DNA of 52,078 nucleotides, taken from positions 1 to 52,078 of the forward strand of contig NZ_JBMMGT010000017.1 in NCBI RefSeq assembly GCF_049366555.1, read 5' to 3'. The notes below the pieces were generated by a model. That model saw only the letters and a list, made by a program, of their open reading frames with translations, searched no databases and was not told the DNA's origin. Shown piece after piece: positions 27,032-34,467 of the stretch. Each line of letters starts with the position of its first letter. Position 1 is the stretch's first letter. Made by a program: the position numbers and the translations under genes. This DNA comes from Avibacterium volantium_A. GTDB lineage: Bacteria > Pseudomonadota > Gammaproteobacteria > Enterobacterales > Pasteurellaceae.

Positions 27032-28063
27032 ATGAAAAAAACTGCAATCGCATTAGCTATCGCTGGTTTAACTGCTGCATCAGTAGCACAAGCTGCACCA
27101 CAAGCAAATACTTTCTATGCTGGTGCTAAAGCTGGTTGGGCATCTTTCCACGATGGTTACGGTCAATTAGAAGGCACAGGTTATGGTTATTTACGTAACT
27201 CTGTAACTTACGGTGTATTCGGTGGTTACCAAATCACTGATAACTTCGCTGTTGAGTTAGGTTACGATGACTTTGGTCGTGCTAAACTTCGTAAAGCTGG
27301 TAAAACAGTTGCTAAACATACTAACCACGGTGCACACTTAAGCTTAAAAGCAAGCTACCCAGTATTAGAAGGTTTAGATGTTTATGGTCGTGTAGGCGCG
27401 GCATTAATCCGTTCTGACTACAAAAATAAGAAAGGTACAACAACTCTTCTTGGTGAAGATGCGCACAGCTTAAAAGTATCTCCAGTATTTGCTGGTGGTT
27501 TAGAATATAACCTTCCATCATTACCAGAGTTAGCATTACGCGTTGAATATCAATGGGTTAACGGTGTTGGTCGTTTAGAGCAAAACGGTGAGCGTGTAGA
27601 TTACACTCCAAACATCGGTTCTGTAAGCGCAGGTTTATCTTACCGTTTCGGTCAAGGTGCACCAGTTGTAGCGCCTAAAGTTGTTTCTAAAACTTTTGCG
27701 TTAAGCTCTGATGTAACTTTCGCATTCGGTAAATCTAACTTACGTCCAGAAGCACAAAGCACATTAGATGGTATCTACGGTGAAATCGCTCAATTAAAAT
27801 CTGCAAACGTTGCAGTAGCTGGTTACACTGACCGTATCGGTTCAGAAGCATCTAACTTAAAATTATCACAACGTCGTGCAGAAACTGTTGCTAACTACTT
27901 AGTATCTAAAGGTGTTTCTCAAAACGCTATCTCTGCAACAGGTTACGGTGAAGCTAACCCAGTAACTGGCACTAAATGTGACGCAGTTAAAGGTCGTAAA
28001 GCATTAATCGCTTGTTTAGCTGATGACCGTCGCGTAGAAATCGCTGTTAAAGGTAACGAATAA
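27032..28063 (+). CDS. ompA: OmpA-family outer-membrane protein (P5-like)
   Basis: Major outer-membrane protein with a 21-residue signal peptide ending SVAQA, an eight-stranded beta barrel (about residues 22-210, starting NTFYAGAKAGWASFHDGYG) and a C-terminal peptidoglycan-binding OmpA domain (ALSSDVTFAFGKSNLRPEA, then VAGYTDRIGSEASNLKLSQRRAETV with the Asp and Arg that hold diaminopimelate). Two cysteines near the end (TKCDAVKG, LIACLADDRR) match the OmpA disulfide. H. influenzae P5 is the likely counterpart. Surface loops are species-variable. Codon use is strongly biased to few codons, as expected for an abundant protein. Confidence 0.95.
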   Translation: MKKTAIALAIAGLTAASVAQAAPQANTFYAGAKAGWASFHDGYGQLEGTGYGYLRNSVTYGVFGGYQITDNFAVELGYDDFGRAKLRKAGKTVAKHTNHGAHLSLKASYPVLEGLDVYGRVGAALIRSDYKNKKGTTTLLGEDAHSLKVSPVFAGGLEYNLPSLPELALRVEYQWVNGVGRLEQNGERVDYTPNIGSVSAGLSYRFGQGAPVVAPKVVSKTFALSSDVTFAFGKSNLRPEAQSTLDGIYGEIAQLKSANVAVAGYTDRIGSEASNLKLSQRRAETVANYLVSKGVSQNAISATGYGEANPVTGTKCDAVKGRKALIACLADDRRVEIAVKGNE

Positions 28064-28094
28064 TTTTTCGTTAATACTTTGATAAGTTTATGAA

Positions 28095-28126
28095 AAAAGA
28101 CCTAAACGAAAGTTTAGGTCTTTTGT
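28095..28126 (+). terminator. Terminator of ompA
   Basis: AAAAGACCTAAAC (28095-28107) and GTTTAGGTCTTTT (28112-28124), a 13-bp stem with a GAAA tetraloop. It shows that the upstream ATG at 28090, in frame with lemA, is not a real start. Confidence 0.92.
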
Positions 28127-28158
28127 TATCTCGTCATTTTATCGTTAAGGAAAAGAAA

Positions 28159-28740
28159 ATGAAAAAGTGGATTATTGTGCTAATCGTGGCTGTGATCGCA
28201 GGTTTCACACTAATGACAAGCTACAATGGTTTAGTGCAAGCGGAAGAAAAAATTGATTCCGTATGGGCAAATGTTGAATCGCAATACCAACGCCGTGCAG
28301 ATCTCATTCCAAACATCGTGAATACCGTAAAAGGTCAGGCTAATTTTGAAAAAGAAACTTTAACAGGTGTAATGGAAGCCCGTGCAAAAGCGAGCCAAAC
28401 AAAAATTGATCCAAGCAATATGACAGAAGAACAGCTTGCACAATTCCAACAACAACAAAATTCTGTGGGATCTGCCTTATCTCGCCTGTTAGTTACTGTA
28501 GAAAAATATCCAGATCTTAAAGCGCACGAAGGCTTTATGAATTTACAAGCACAATTAGAAGGCACGGAAAATCGCATTAATGTGGCGCGTGATAAATTTA
28601 ATGAAGCGGCTCGCGAATATAACCAAAAAATTCGTCAGTTCCCAACAAAATTAGCGGCGATGATTTTTGGTTTCAAAGAAAAGCCTTACTTCAAATCTGC
28701 AGTAGGATCTGAAAACGCGCCTGTTGTAAGTTTTAACTAA
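28159..28740 (+). CDS. lemA: LemA family protein
   Basis: A 193-residue protein with one N-terminal membrane helix (WIIVLIVAVIAGFTLM) and the helical LemA domain: YNGLVQAEEKIDSVWANVESQYQRRADLIPNIVNTVKG, LSRLLVTVEKYPDLKA, and AREYNQKIRQFPT. The start is decided by AAGGAAAAG 5 bases before Met-Lys-Lys-Trp. LemA proteins are typically found with TPM-domain membrane proteins, as here (12-base gap to the next gene). Cellular role is unknown; envelope function is likely. Confidence 0.92.
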   Translation: MKKWIIVLIVAVIAGFTLMTSYNGLVQAEEKIDSVWANVESQYQRRADLIPNIVNTVKGQANFEKETLTGVMEARAKASQTKIDPSNMTEEQLAQFQQQQNSVGSALSRLLVTVEKYPDLKAHEGFMNLQAQLEGTENRINVARDKFNEAAREYNQKIRQFPTKLAAMIFGFKEKPYFKSAVGSENAPVVSFN

Positions 28741-28752
28741 GAGCAGTCTATT

Positions 28753-29196
28753 ATGGCGCTATTTTCAAGAATCTCTTTTGATAAAAAGCAAATCGAGGCG
28801 GCAATTGTTCGCCTCGAACAACAAACTTCGGCAGAGTTGCGCGTTTATATTGAACGCCACATTCCAAAGTCATCAAACTCAGTCCTTGAACAAGCTTTAT
28901 CTGTTTTCCAGAAGTTAGAAATGACAGCCACAGAGGCGCGTAATGGCGTGTTGATCTACATTGCCTATAAGGATCACCAATGTGGCATTATTGGTGATGA
29001 AGGCATTCATCAGTATGTCGGGGAAAACTTTTGGCAAGCGCAATGCACTGAAATGACAAATCATTTTAGCCAAAAGGTTTATACTGAAGGCGTTGTCAAT
29101 ATTATTGATAATATTGCTCAAGTTTTGGCGCAATATTTTCCTATTCAGCCAAATGATCGTAATGAGCTTGATAATGAGGTGATTATTAATGATTAA
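28753..29196 (+). CDS. Small TPM-domain protein (cytosolic face)
   Basis: A 147-residue protein with a compact TPM (TLP18.3/Psb32/MOLO-1) domain: ISFDKKQIEAAIVRLEQQTSAELRVYIER, ARNGVLIYIAYKDHQCGIIGDEGIHQYVG, and a helical end. There is no signal peptide. It sits between lemA and the larger TPM protein, overlapping the latter by 8 bases. The same three-gene set occurs widely in Gram-negative bacteria; the function is unresolved. Confidence 0.85.
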   Translation: MALFSRISFDKKQIEAAIVRLEQQTSAELRVYIERHIPKSSNSVLEQALSVFQKLEMTATEARNGVLIYIAYKDHQCGIIGDEGIHQYVGENFWQAQCTEMTNHFSQKVYTEGVVNIIDNIAQVLAQYFPIQPNDRNELDNEVIIND

Positions 29197-29977
29197 GCTA
29201 ATGAAAAGTGCGGTCGTTTTGTTGCTTGTTTTTTTGAGTCTAAGTGCAAGCGCGGTCAATTTCCCACCACCGCCTAATCCTTTTCATTATGTGAATGACT
29301 ATACCAAAACGCTCACTCCATCGGAAAAACAGCTTTTGGAAAATAAGCTCATTGCTTATTCTAAAGAAACCAGCTCGCAAATTGCGGTGGTGTTAATTCC
29401 AACCACAGGGAATTATGATATTGCACAATATAGCTTTGAGTTGGGTGATAAATGGGGAATTGGCCGTAAACAGCTTAATAATGGCGTATTAATGTTGATC
29501 GCCATAAATGATCGCAAGATTTTTATTGCCACAGGACAGGGGCTTGAGGGTGCGTTGCCTGATGCTTTTCTTTCTCGAGTGATACGCAATGTGATTACGC
29601 CAGCCTTTAAGCAAGGGCATTATATGCTAGGTATTGATCGTGGATTGGATTACATCATTGCCGCAAGCAAAGGGGAATATGACGCGGCTCAAACAGAAGA
29701 TGATGATTGGACACAATATATTCCAATCATAATGATCAGTATTTTTGTCTTATTTGTACTGTTTGGCGAACTAAGTTGGCGTAGAACGCCTTATATCAGC
29801 CCTACTAATAATCACAATGGACAAATTTTCCGCCAGCCCCCTGTTCGCAGACGCCGTAGCGGTGGATTTGGTGGAGGCTTTGGCTCTGGCGGCGGCTTTG
29901 GTGGTTTTGGTGGCGGTTCTGGCGGAGGCTTTGGCGGCGGTGGCTTCGGTGGCGGTGGTGCTGGCGGAAGTTGGTAA
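29189..29977 (+). CDS. TPM-domain membrane protein with glycine-rich tail (YgcG-like)
   Basis: A 262-residue protein with a signal peptide (LMKSAVVLLLVFLSLSASA), an extracytoplasmic TPM domain at about 30-165 (YVNDYTKTLTPSEKQLLENKL, SQIAVVLIP, GDKWGIGRKQLNNGVLMLIA, IFIATGQGLEGALPDA), a transmembrane helix near 178-195, and a C-terminal tail from about 222 rich in Gly and Phe ending GGGGAGGSW. This architecture is typical of YgcG proteins partnered with LemA. The tail is cytoplasmic if the topology is as predicted. Confidence 0.88.
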   Translation: MIKLMKSAVVLLLVFLSLSASAVNFPPPPNPFHYVNDYTKTLTPSEKQLLENKLIAYSKETSSQIAVVLIPTTGNYDIAQYSFELGDKWGIGRKQLNNGVLMLIAINDRKIFIATGQGLEGALPDAFLSRVIRNVITPAFKQGHYMLGIDRGLDYIIAASKGEYDAAQTEDDDWTQYIPIIMISIFVLFVLFGELSWRRTPYISPTNNHNGQIFRQPPVRRRRSGGFGGGFGSGGGFGGFGGGSGGGFGGGGFGGGGAGGSW

Positions 29978-30060
29978 TACCTGATTATTATACTCGGGTT
30001 ATTGGTATCTCAAGCCCCTTATGCTACAATCAGCCCACTTAATTCAAAACGAGGATAATT

Positions 30061-30393
30061 ATGGAAACCTTAGAACGTATTAAAAAACAAATTGCTGAAA
30101 ACCCTATTCTTATTTATATGAAAGGCTCACCGAAATTCCCTTCTTGCGGGTTCTCTGCAAGAGCGGTAGAAGCCCTAATGAATTGTAAAGTGCCTTTTGG
30201 CTATGTGGATATTTTGCAAAATCCTGATATTCGTGCAGAGCTACCCGCTTATGCAAACTGGCCAACCTTCCCACAATTATGGGTAGAGGGTGAGCTAATT
30301 GGCGGTTGTGATATTATTTTAGAAATGTATCAACAAGGTGAATTACAAACTTTATTAGCTGAAGTTGCAGCGCGTCATAAAGAAGAAAATTAA
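30061..30393 (+). CDS. grxD: Monothiol glutaredoxin Grx4
   Basis: A 110-residue CGFS glutaredoxin that binds a glutathione-ligated [2Fe-2S] cluster and serves iron-sulfur trafficking, often with BolA. The active site SCGFSARAV has Cys29; WPTFPQLWVEGELIGGCDII carries the conserved cis-Pro and GG-CD glutathione-binding motif. GAGGAT lies 5-6 bases before the ATG. Monocistronic, ended by a compact USS-pair hairpin. Confidence 0.95.
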   Translation: METLERIKKQIAENPILIYMKGSPKFPSCGFSARAVEALMNCKVPFGYVDILQNPDIRAELPAYANWPTFPQLWVEGELIGGCDIILEMYQQGELQTLLAEVAARHKEEN

Positions 30394-30403
30394 TGAAATT
30401 TAC

Positions 30404-30432
30404 ACCGCACTTATATAAGTGCGGTTTTTTTT
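30404..30432 (+). terminator. Compact USS-pair terminator of grxD
   Basis: ACCGCACTT (30404-30412), loop ATAT, AAGTGCGGT (30417-30425), then TTTTTTT. The stem is exactly the 9-base uptake signal and its complement. Confidence 0.92.
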
Positions 30433-30490
30433 AGATTAATTTTTTATTGGGTAAAACCGTGAATTACTTCACAAATTTGAATATTACTCT

Positions 30491-30601
30491 TTGCTTATTG
30501 AAAATGACTTGCGTATTATTTATGCCATAACAAGTGCTATTTTAATAGCCTGATGGTCATATTTTGCTTTCCGAGTGTGCCTCTAATGAGGCACTTTTTT
30601 T
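30491..30601 (+). ncRNA. Candidate small RNA with its own promoter and terminator
   Basis: Between grxD and the convergent lipoprotein gene, TTGCTT (30491-30496) and TATTAT (30514-30519) are spaced by 17 bases, predicting a start near 30526. About 50 bases later a clean hairpin GTGCCTC-TAAT-GAGGCAC (30577-30594) is followed by seven T, giving a transcript of roughly 75 nt. The T-run faces the plus strand, so it does not serve the convergent gene. There is no ORF. I do not recognise a known sRNA. The promoter region has an AAATGA...TATTAT pattern only weakly like a Fur site. Confidence 0.5.
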
Positions 30602-30611
30602 ATTTCCTATT

Positions 30612-31502
30612 TTATTTAAGCCAAGGTTTCACATATTCAGGATTGAGTAGATCAATTTCTGTTTGCCCCCAATATAAATCCAACGTTCTTTCTCCTTCAG
30701 CATAAGAATTAAGGGCATAAGGTGGATAGACAAAATGAACGCCTTCTTGATCAAAATAAAACTCAGGTGAAATATAGAACAGATCGCGAGAGGTAAAAGG
30801 TTCTTCCCCTTTGGCGAGATCTTGAGTGTAAATTTTCCATAAGGCATCAAGTAGTGCGGCTTGGTTTTCTTGTGCAACTAATTTTTCAAGGGTAATCAGG
30901 CTCTTTTGCTGTACATCAACATTAAGATAATGGCTCATATTAAATCCGTGAGCACCACCGCCATAGTTATAGATACTCACTCTGAATCCAAGCCAGTTTT
31001 GGCGTTGTCCTAAATAGTAGGGCGAAATAGAAAAATCTTTTCCAATTGTACCCTCGGTTAAAATTTCCTCACGATATTCTTGATAAATTTGTTCAAGGGA
31101 TTTTTTCAGTTGATCTTGAGTGATAGCGGTGAGCTTTGGTTCTTCATTCCCTTTTTCATATTGAATGTATCGCCCCCAATATTGGCGAAGCAATTCGTCA
31201 AGCCATTCAATATGGGTTTCAGGCATACTTACTGAAACCTTGATGGTTGCTGTGCTCTCAGCGTTTTTTAGGGTTAATGTTTCTTCTTTTTGGAAGATCG
31301 GAGAAATTTCCACTTGCAATGCAGGGAATAAGGATTTCTGTGCATTCAGCTCATTTTGTAATTGGTTAATTTCTTGCTGTTGGCTCTGTTGCATTTTTTC
31401 AGCTTGTTGCAATTTTTGTTGTAATTCAGCCACTTGTTTATCATCACAAGCAGACAGTAAAAAAATCGCACTAAAACTTAAAGCTAAAACTGTTTTGTTC
31501 AT
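30612..31502 (-). CDS. Lipoprotein with coiled coil and DUF3298-like (RsiV-type) domain
   Basis: A 296-residue exported lipoprotein: lipobox LLSAC with the acylated Cys at 19, a Gln-rich coiled coil at about 25-56 (KQVAELQQKLQQAEKMQQ), then a globular domain with NYGGGAHGFNMSHYLNVD and a C-terminal FYFDQEGVHFVYPPYALNSYAEG typical of the DUF3298/RsiV group. Asp follows the Cys (CDDKQ), which in enterobacteria favours inner-membrane retention; whether that rule holds here is uncertain. Function unknown. AAGAGGAAATCAAA lies before the ATG. Confidence 0.82.
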   Translation of the reverse strand: MNKTVLALSFSAIFLLSACDDKQVAELQQKLQQAEKMQQSQQQEINQLQNELNAQKSLFPALQVEISPIFQKEETLTLKNAESTATIKVSVSMPETHIEWLDELLRQYWGRYIQYEKGNEEPKLTAITQDQLKKSLEQIYQEYREEILTEGTIGKDFSISPYYLGQRQNWLGFRVSIYNYGGGAHGFNMSHYLNVDVQQKSLITLEKLVAQENQAALLDALWKIYTQDLAKGEEPFTSRDLFYISPEFYFDQEGVHFVYPPYALNSYAEGERTLDLYWGQTEIDLLNPEYVKPWLK

Positions 31503-31632
31503 TTTGATTTCCTCTTGGTTATTTGCTCGTCAGTATAAGTGAATTATGATTTCAGCGCGACAAAATGTTTATATTTTGTTTGCACAAATATTTCGCTATA
31601 ATTGACCGCACTTTGATGCAAAACAAAAGATT

Positions 31633-32457
31633 ATGAAGTTACAAGCCAATAATAAAACCCTTTCCCTAGCTCAACCCCAAATTATGGGGATTTTAAATTT
31701 CACGCCAGATTCTTTTTCTGATAGCGGTTTGTTTTTTGACCGTGATAAAGCCTTATTTCAAGTGGAAAAAATGCTTAACGAAGGGGCTACTATTATCGAT
31801 ATTGGTGGTGAATCCACGCGCCCAATGGCACAAGAAGTCAGCCTTGAGCAAGAATTAGATCGTGTTGTGCCAATGGTGGAAGCCGTGAGAAAACGCTTTG
31901 ATTGTTGGATTTCCGTGGATACTTCTAAGGCGCAAGTAATGGCGGAAAGTGCCAAAGTTGGAATGGATTTCATTAATGATATTCGTGCTTTAACTGAACC
32001 CAATGCGCTACAAACCGCCGTGCAATTAGCCTTGCCCACCTGCATAATGCATATGCAAGGGCAGCCACGCACAATGCAACAAAATCCTCATTATGAAAAT
32101 GTGGTGCAAGAGGTGCTAAATTTTCTCGAAAATCGCACCGCACTTTGTTTAGCAGCGGGAATGAAAAAGGAAAACATTATTTGGGATCTGGGTTTTGGCT
32201 TTGGTAAAACCGTGCAACATAATTATCAATTATTGCAACAGCTAGCAAAATTTACCCAAGATTATCCTGTATTGGCAGGCATCTCGCGTAAATCAATGAT
32301 TGGCGCCGTGTTAGATAAACCTGTTGATGAGCGTATTGTGGGCAGTGTTGCCGCCGCATTAATTGCAGTGAACAATGGTGCGAAAATTGTGCGTGTACAC
32401 GATGTTGCCCCCACCGCAGACGCATTAAAAATTTGGCAAGCCACGCAAATGGCATAA
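31633..32457 (+). CDS. folP: Dihydropteroate synthase
   Basis: Joins dihydropterin pyrophosphate and p-aminobenzoate in folate synthesis; the sulfonamide target. The 274-residue protein has IMGILNFTPDSFSDSG, the DIGGESTRP loop, WISVDTSKAQV, FINDIRA, CIMHMQGQPRTMQ, DLGFGFGKTVQHN, the GISRKSMIGAVL loop with the catalytic Lys, and IVRVHDVAPT. Upstream is only a weak ribosome site. It is followed by glmM after 53 bases, the usual folP-glmM order. A USS sits just before the start codon and another inside. Confidence 0.95.
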   Translation: MKLQANNKTLSLAQPQIMGILNFTPDSFSDSGLFFDRDKALFQVEKMLNEGATIIDIGGESTRPMAQEVSLEQELDRVVPMVEAVRKRFDCWISVDTSKAQVMAESAKVGMDFINDIRALTEPNALQTAVQLALPTCIMHMQGQPRTMQQNPHYENVVQEVLNFLENRTALCLAAGMKKENIIWDLGFGFGKTVQHNYQLLQQLAKFTQDYPVLAGISRKSMIGAVLDKPVDERIVGSVAAALIAVNNGAKIVRVHDVAPTADALKIWQATQMA

Positions 32458-32510
32458 TAACGTCAATCAACGTAATGATTTTTAACGATAAAACATAAAA
32501 AGGAATACAA

Positions 32511-33845
32511 ATGGCAGAACGCAAATATTTCGGCACTGATGGTGTGCGTGGAAAAGTAGGCACTTCACCGATTACCCCTGATTTCGTCCTTAAACTTGGT
32601 TGGGCAGCAGGAAAAGTGCTAGCAACGCAGGGTTACGGCACAGTGTTAATTGGTAAAGATACCCGCATTTCGGGCTATATGTTGGAATCTGCCCTTGAAG
32701 CAGGTTTAGCCGCAGCAGGGCTTTCAGCTGCCTTTACTGGGCCAATGCCAACCCCTGCCATTGCTTATTTAACCCGCACTTTCCGTGCAGAAGCGGGCAT
32801 TGTGATTTCCGCTTCTCATAATCCTTATTATGATAACGGGATCAAATTTTTCTCCACACAAGGTACAAAATTGCCTGATGATGTGGAAGAAGCCATTGAA
32901 GCAATGTTAGAACAGCCAATGGATTGTGTGGAATCCGCACAACTTGGGCGTGCTAGCCGTATTAACGATGCGGCAGGGCGTTACATTGAATTTTGTAAAA
33001 GCACCTTCCCAGCTCATTTAAGCCTAGAAAATTACAAAATTGTGGTGGACTGCGCAAATGGCGCAACCTACCATATTGCCCCGAATGTAATGCGTGAATT
33101 AGGCGCAGAAGTGATTGAAATCGGCACGCAACCAAATGGAATGAACATCAATGAAAAATGTGGCGCGACCGACATTAAAGCCTTACAAGACAAAGTGTTA
33201 GAAACTAAAGCTGATATTGGTTTAGCTTATGATGGTGATGGTGATCGCTTAATCTTAGTGGATCATCTTGGTAATAAAGTGGACGGCGACCAAGCTTTAT
33301 TTATCATCGCTCGTGAAGCCTTGCGTGCAGGCAAACTAAAAGGCGGTGTGGTTGGCACATTAATGAGTAATATGCGTCTTGAACTTGCCTTAAAAGAATT
33401 AGCGATCCCATTTGTGCGTGCTAATGTGGGCGATCGTTATGTGTTAGAACAAATGCAAGAAAAAGGCTGGCAGCTTGGTGGTGAAAACTCAGGGCATATT
33501 ATTATTGCTGATAAAAACACCACAGGGGACGGCATTATTGCGTCCCTTGCAGTGTTAGCGGCAATGGTAGAACATCGCTTATCCCTTAATGAATTAGCTA
33601 GTGCGGTGCAGTTATTCCCACAAGTGTTAATTAATGTTCGTTTCGCAGGTGGCAGCAATCCATTAGAAAGCGAACAAGTGAAAGCCGTAGCCGCAGAAGT
33701 GGAAAAACGCTTAGCGGGCAAAGGGCGTATTTTATTAAGAAAATCAGGCACCGAGCCGCTAATTCGTGTGATGGTGGAATGCGAAGACGGCGCGCTTGCA
33801 CAACAATGTGCAGAAGAAATCGCTGAAGCGGTGCGTGTAAACTAA
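32511..33845 (+). CDS. glmM: Phosphoglucosamine mutase
   Basis: Converts glucosamine-6-phosphate to glucosamine-1-phosphate for UDP-GlcNAc and so for peptidoglycan and LPS. The 444-residue protein has the phosphoserine loop GIVISASHNPYYDNGIKFF, the metal loop AYDGDGDRLILVD, the sugar-binding GGENSGHII, and the phosphate loop RKSGTEPLIRVMVE. AAAGGAA lies about 6 bases before the ATG. Second gene after folP, ended by a hairpin. Confidence 0.97.
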   Translation: MAERKYFGTDGVRGKVGTSPITPDFVLKLGWAAGKVLATQGYGTVLIGKDTRISGYMLESALEAGLAAAGLSAAFTGPMPTPAIAYLTRTFRAEAGIVISASHNPYYDNGIKFFSTQGTKLPDDVEEAIEAMLEQPMDCVESAQLGRASRINDAAGRYIEFCKSTFPAHLSLENYKIVVDCANGATYHIAPNVMRELGAEVIEIGTQPNGMNINEKCGATDIKALQDKVLETKADIGLAYDGDGDRLILVDHLGNKVDGDQALFIIAREALRAGKLKGGVVGTLMSNMRLELALKELAIPFVRANVGDRYVLEQMQEKGWQLGGENSGHIIIADKNTTGDGIIASLAVLAAMVEHRLSLNELASAVQLFPQVLINVRFAGGSNPLESEQVKAVAAEVEKRLAGKGRILLRKSGTEPLIRVMVECEDGALAQQCAEEIAEAVRVN

Positions 33846-33869
33846 ATAAATTGAAAAGTGCGGTGTAAA

Positions 33870-33897
33870 AGAAGCGAATTTTTCGCTTCTTTTCTTC
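33870..33897 (+). terminator. Terminator of glmM
   Basis: AGAAGCGAA (33870-33878) and TTCGCTTCT (33882-33890), a 9-bp stem with a 3-base T loop, followed by TTTCTT. A single USS precedes it. Confidence 0.8.
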
Positions 33898-33937
33898 TCA
33901 TTAATTTGTTGCTTTTCATTAAAAATAGAGTAGTGAT

Positions 33938-34405
33938 ATGAAAATTTTTGTAATGCGACACGGCGAGGCACAAACCATCGCCCCATCAGACAGTGCAAGA
34001 CCGCTCACAGAAAATGGTAAACAGCAATCCTATCAACAAGGACAATGGTTACATTCTATTAATGCCGATCTTGATAAAGTGCTAGCTAGTCCTTATTTGC
34101 GCGCGCAACAAACCTTTGAGCAAATTAATTTAGCGTTCCAAAATCAAATGCAATCGAAGTTAGAAACCTGGGATGCCATCACTCCTTATGGTGATGCAGG
34201 ATTAGTGCGAGATTATTTGAATGTGCTAGCTGAAGAAGGTGTAGAAACCTTGCTGATTATTTCCCATTTGCCTTTGGTGGGGGATATTGTGCGCGAATTG
34301 TGCGGTCGAAATCCTACGAATTTTTACCCTGCCACCCTTGTAGAAATAGAAATACATTGCGCAGAAAAAATGGGGAAAGTGGAAAGAGTCAATTATCCTA
34401 AATAG
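33938..34405 (+). CDS. sixA: Phosphohistidine phosphatase SixA
   Basis: A 155-residue histidine phosphatase: the N-terminal catalytic MKIFVMRHGEA with the nucleophilic His in Arg-His-Gly, ASPYLRAQQTFEQI, and the second catalytic His in LLIISHLPLVGDI. SixA removes phosphate from histidine on proteins such as the nitrogen-PTS phosphocarrier NPr in E. coli. The ribosome site is weak (AGAGTAGTG). Monocistronic between two hairpins. Confidence 0.92.
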   Translation: MKIFVMRHGEAQTIAPSDSARPLTENGKQQSYQQGQWLHSINADLDKVLASPYLRAQQTFEQINLAFQNQMQSKLETWDAITPYGDAGLVRDYLNVLAEEGVETLLIISHLPLVGDIVRELCGRNPTNFYPATLVEIEIHCAEKMGKVERVNYPK

Positions 34406-34420
34406 CATATTGAAGAAGAA

Positions 34421-34449
34421 AAAAGTGCGGTAGAAAAGACCGCACTTTT
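34421..34449. terminator. Bidirectional USS-pair terminator, sixA and abgT
   Basis: AAAAGTGCGGT (34421-34431) and ACCGCACTTTT (34439-34449) with a 7-base loop, between convergent genes, flanked by A and T runs. Confidence 0.88.
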
Positions 34450-34467
34450 TGTTTTATTGGTTTATTC

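Noticed and set aside
28090..28158. ATG at 28090 as the start of lemA
   Set aside because: These codons lie in the ompA terminator hairpin, and the ATG at 28159 has a strong ribosome site and starts the membrane helix.
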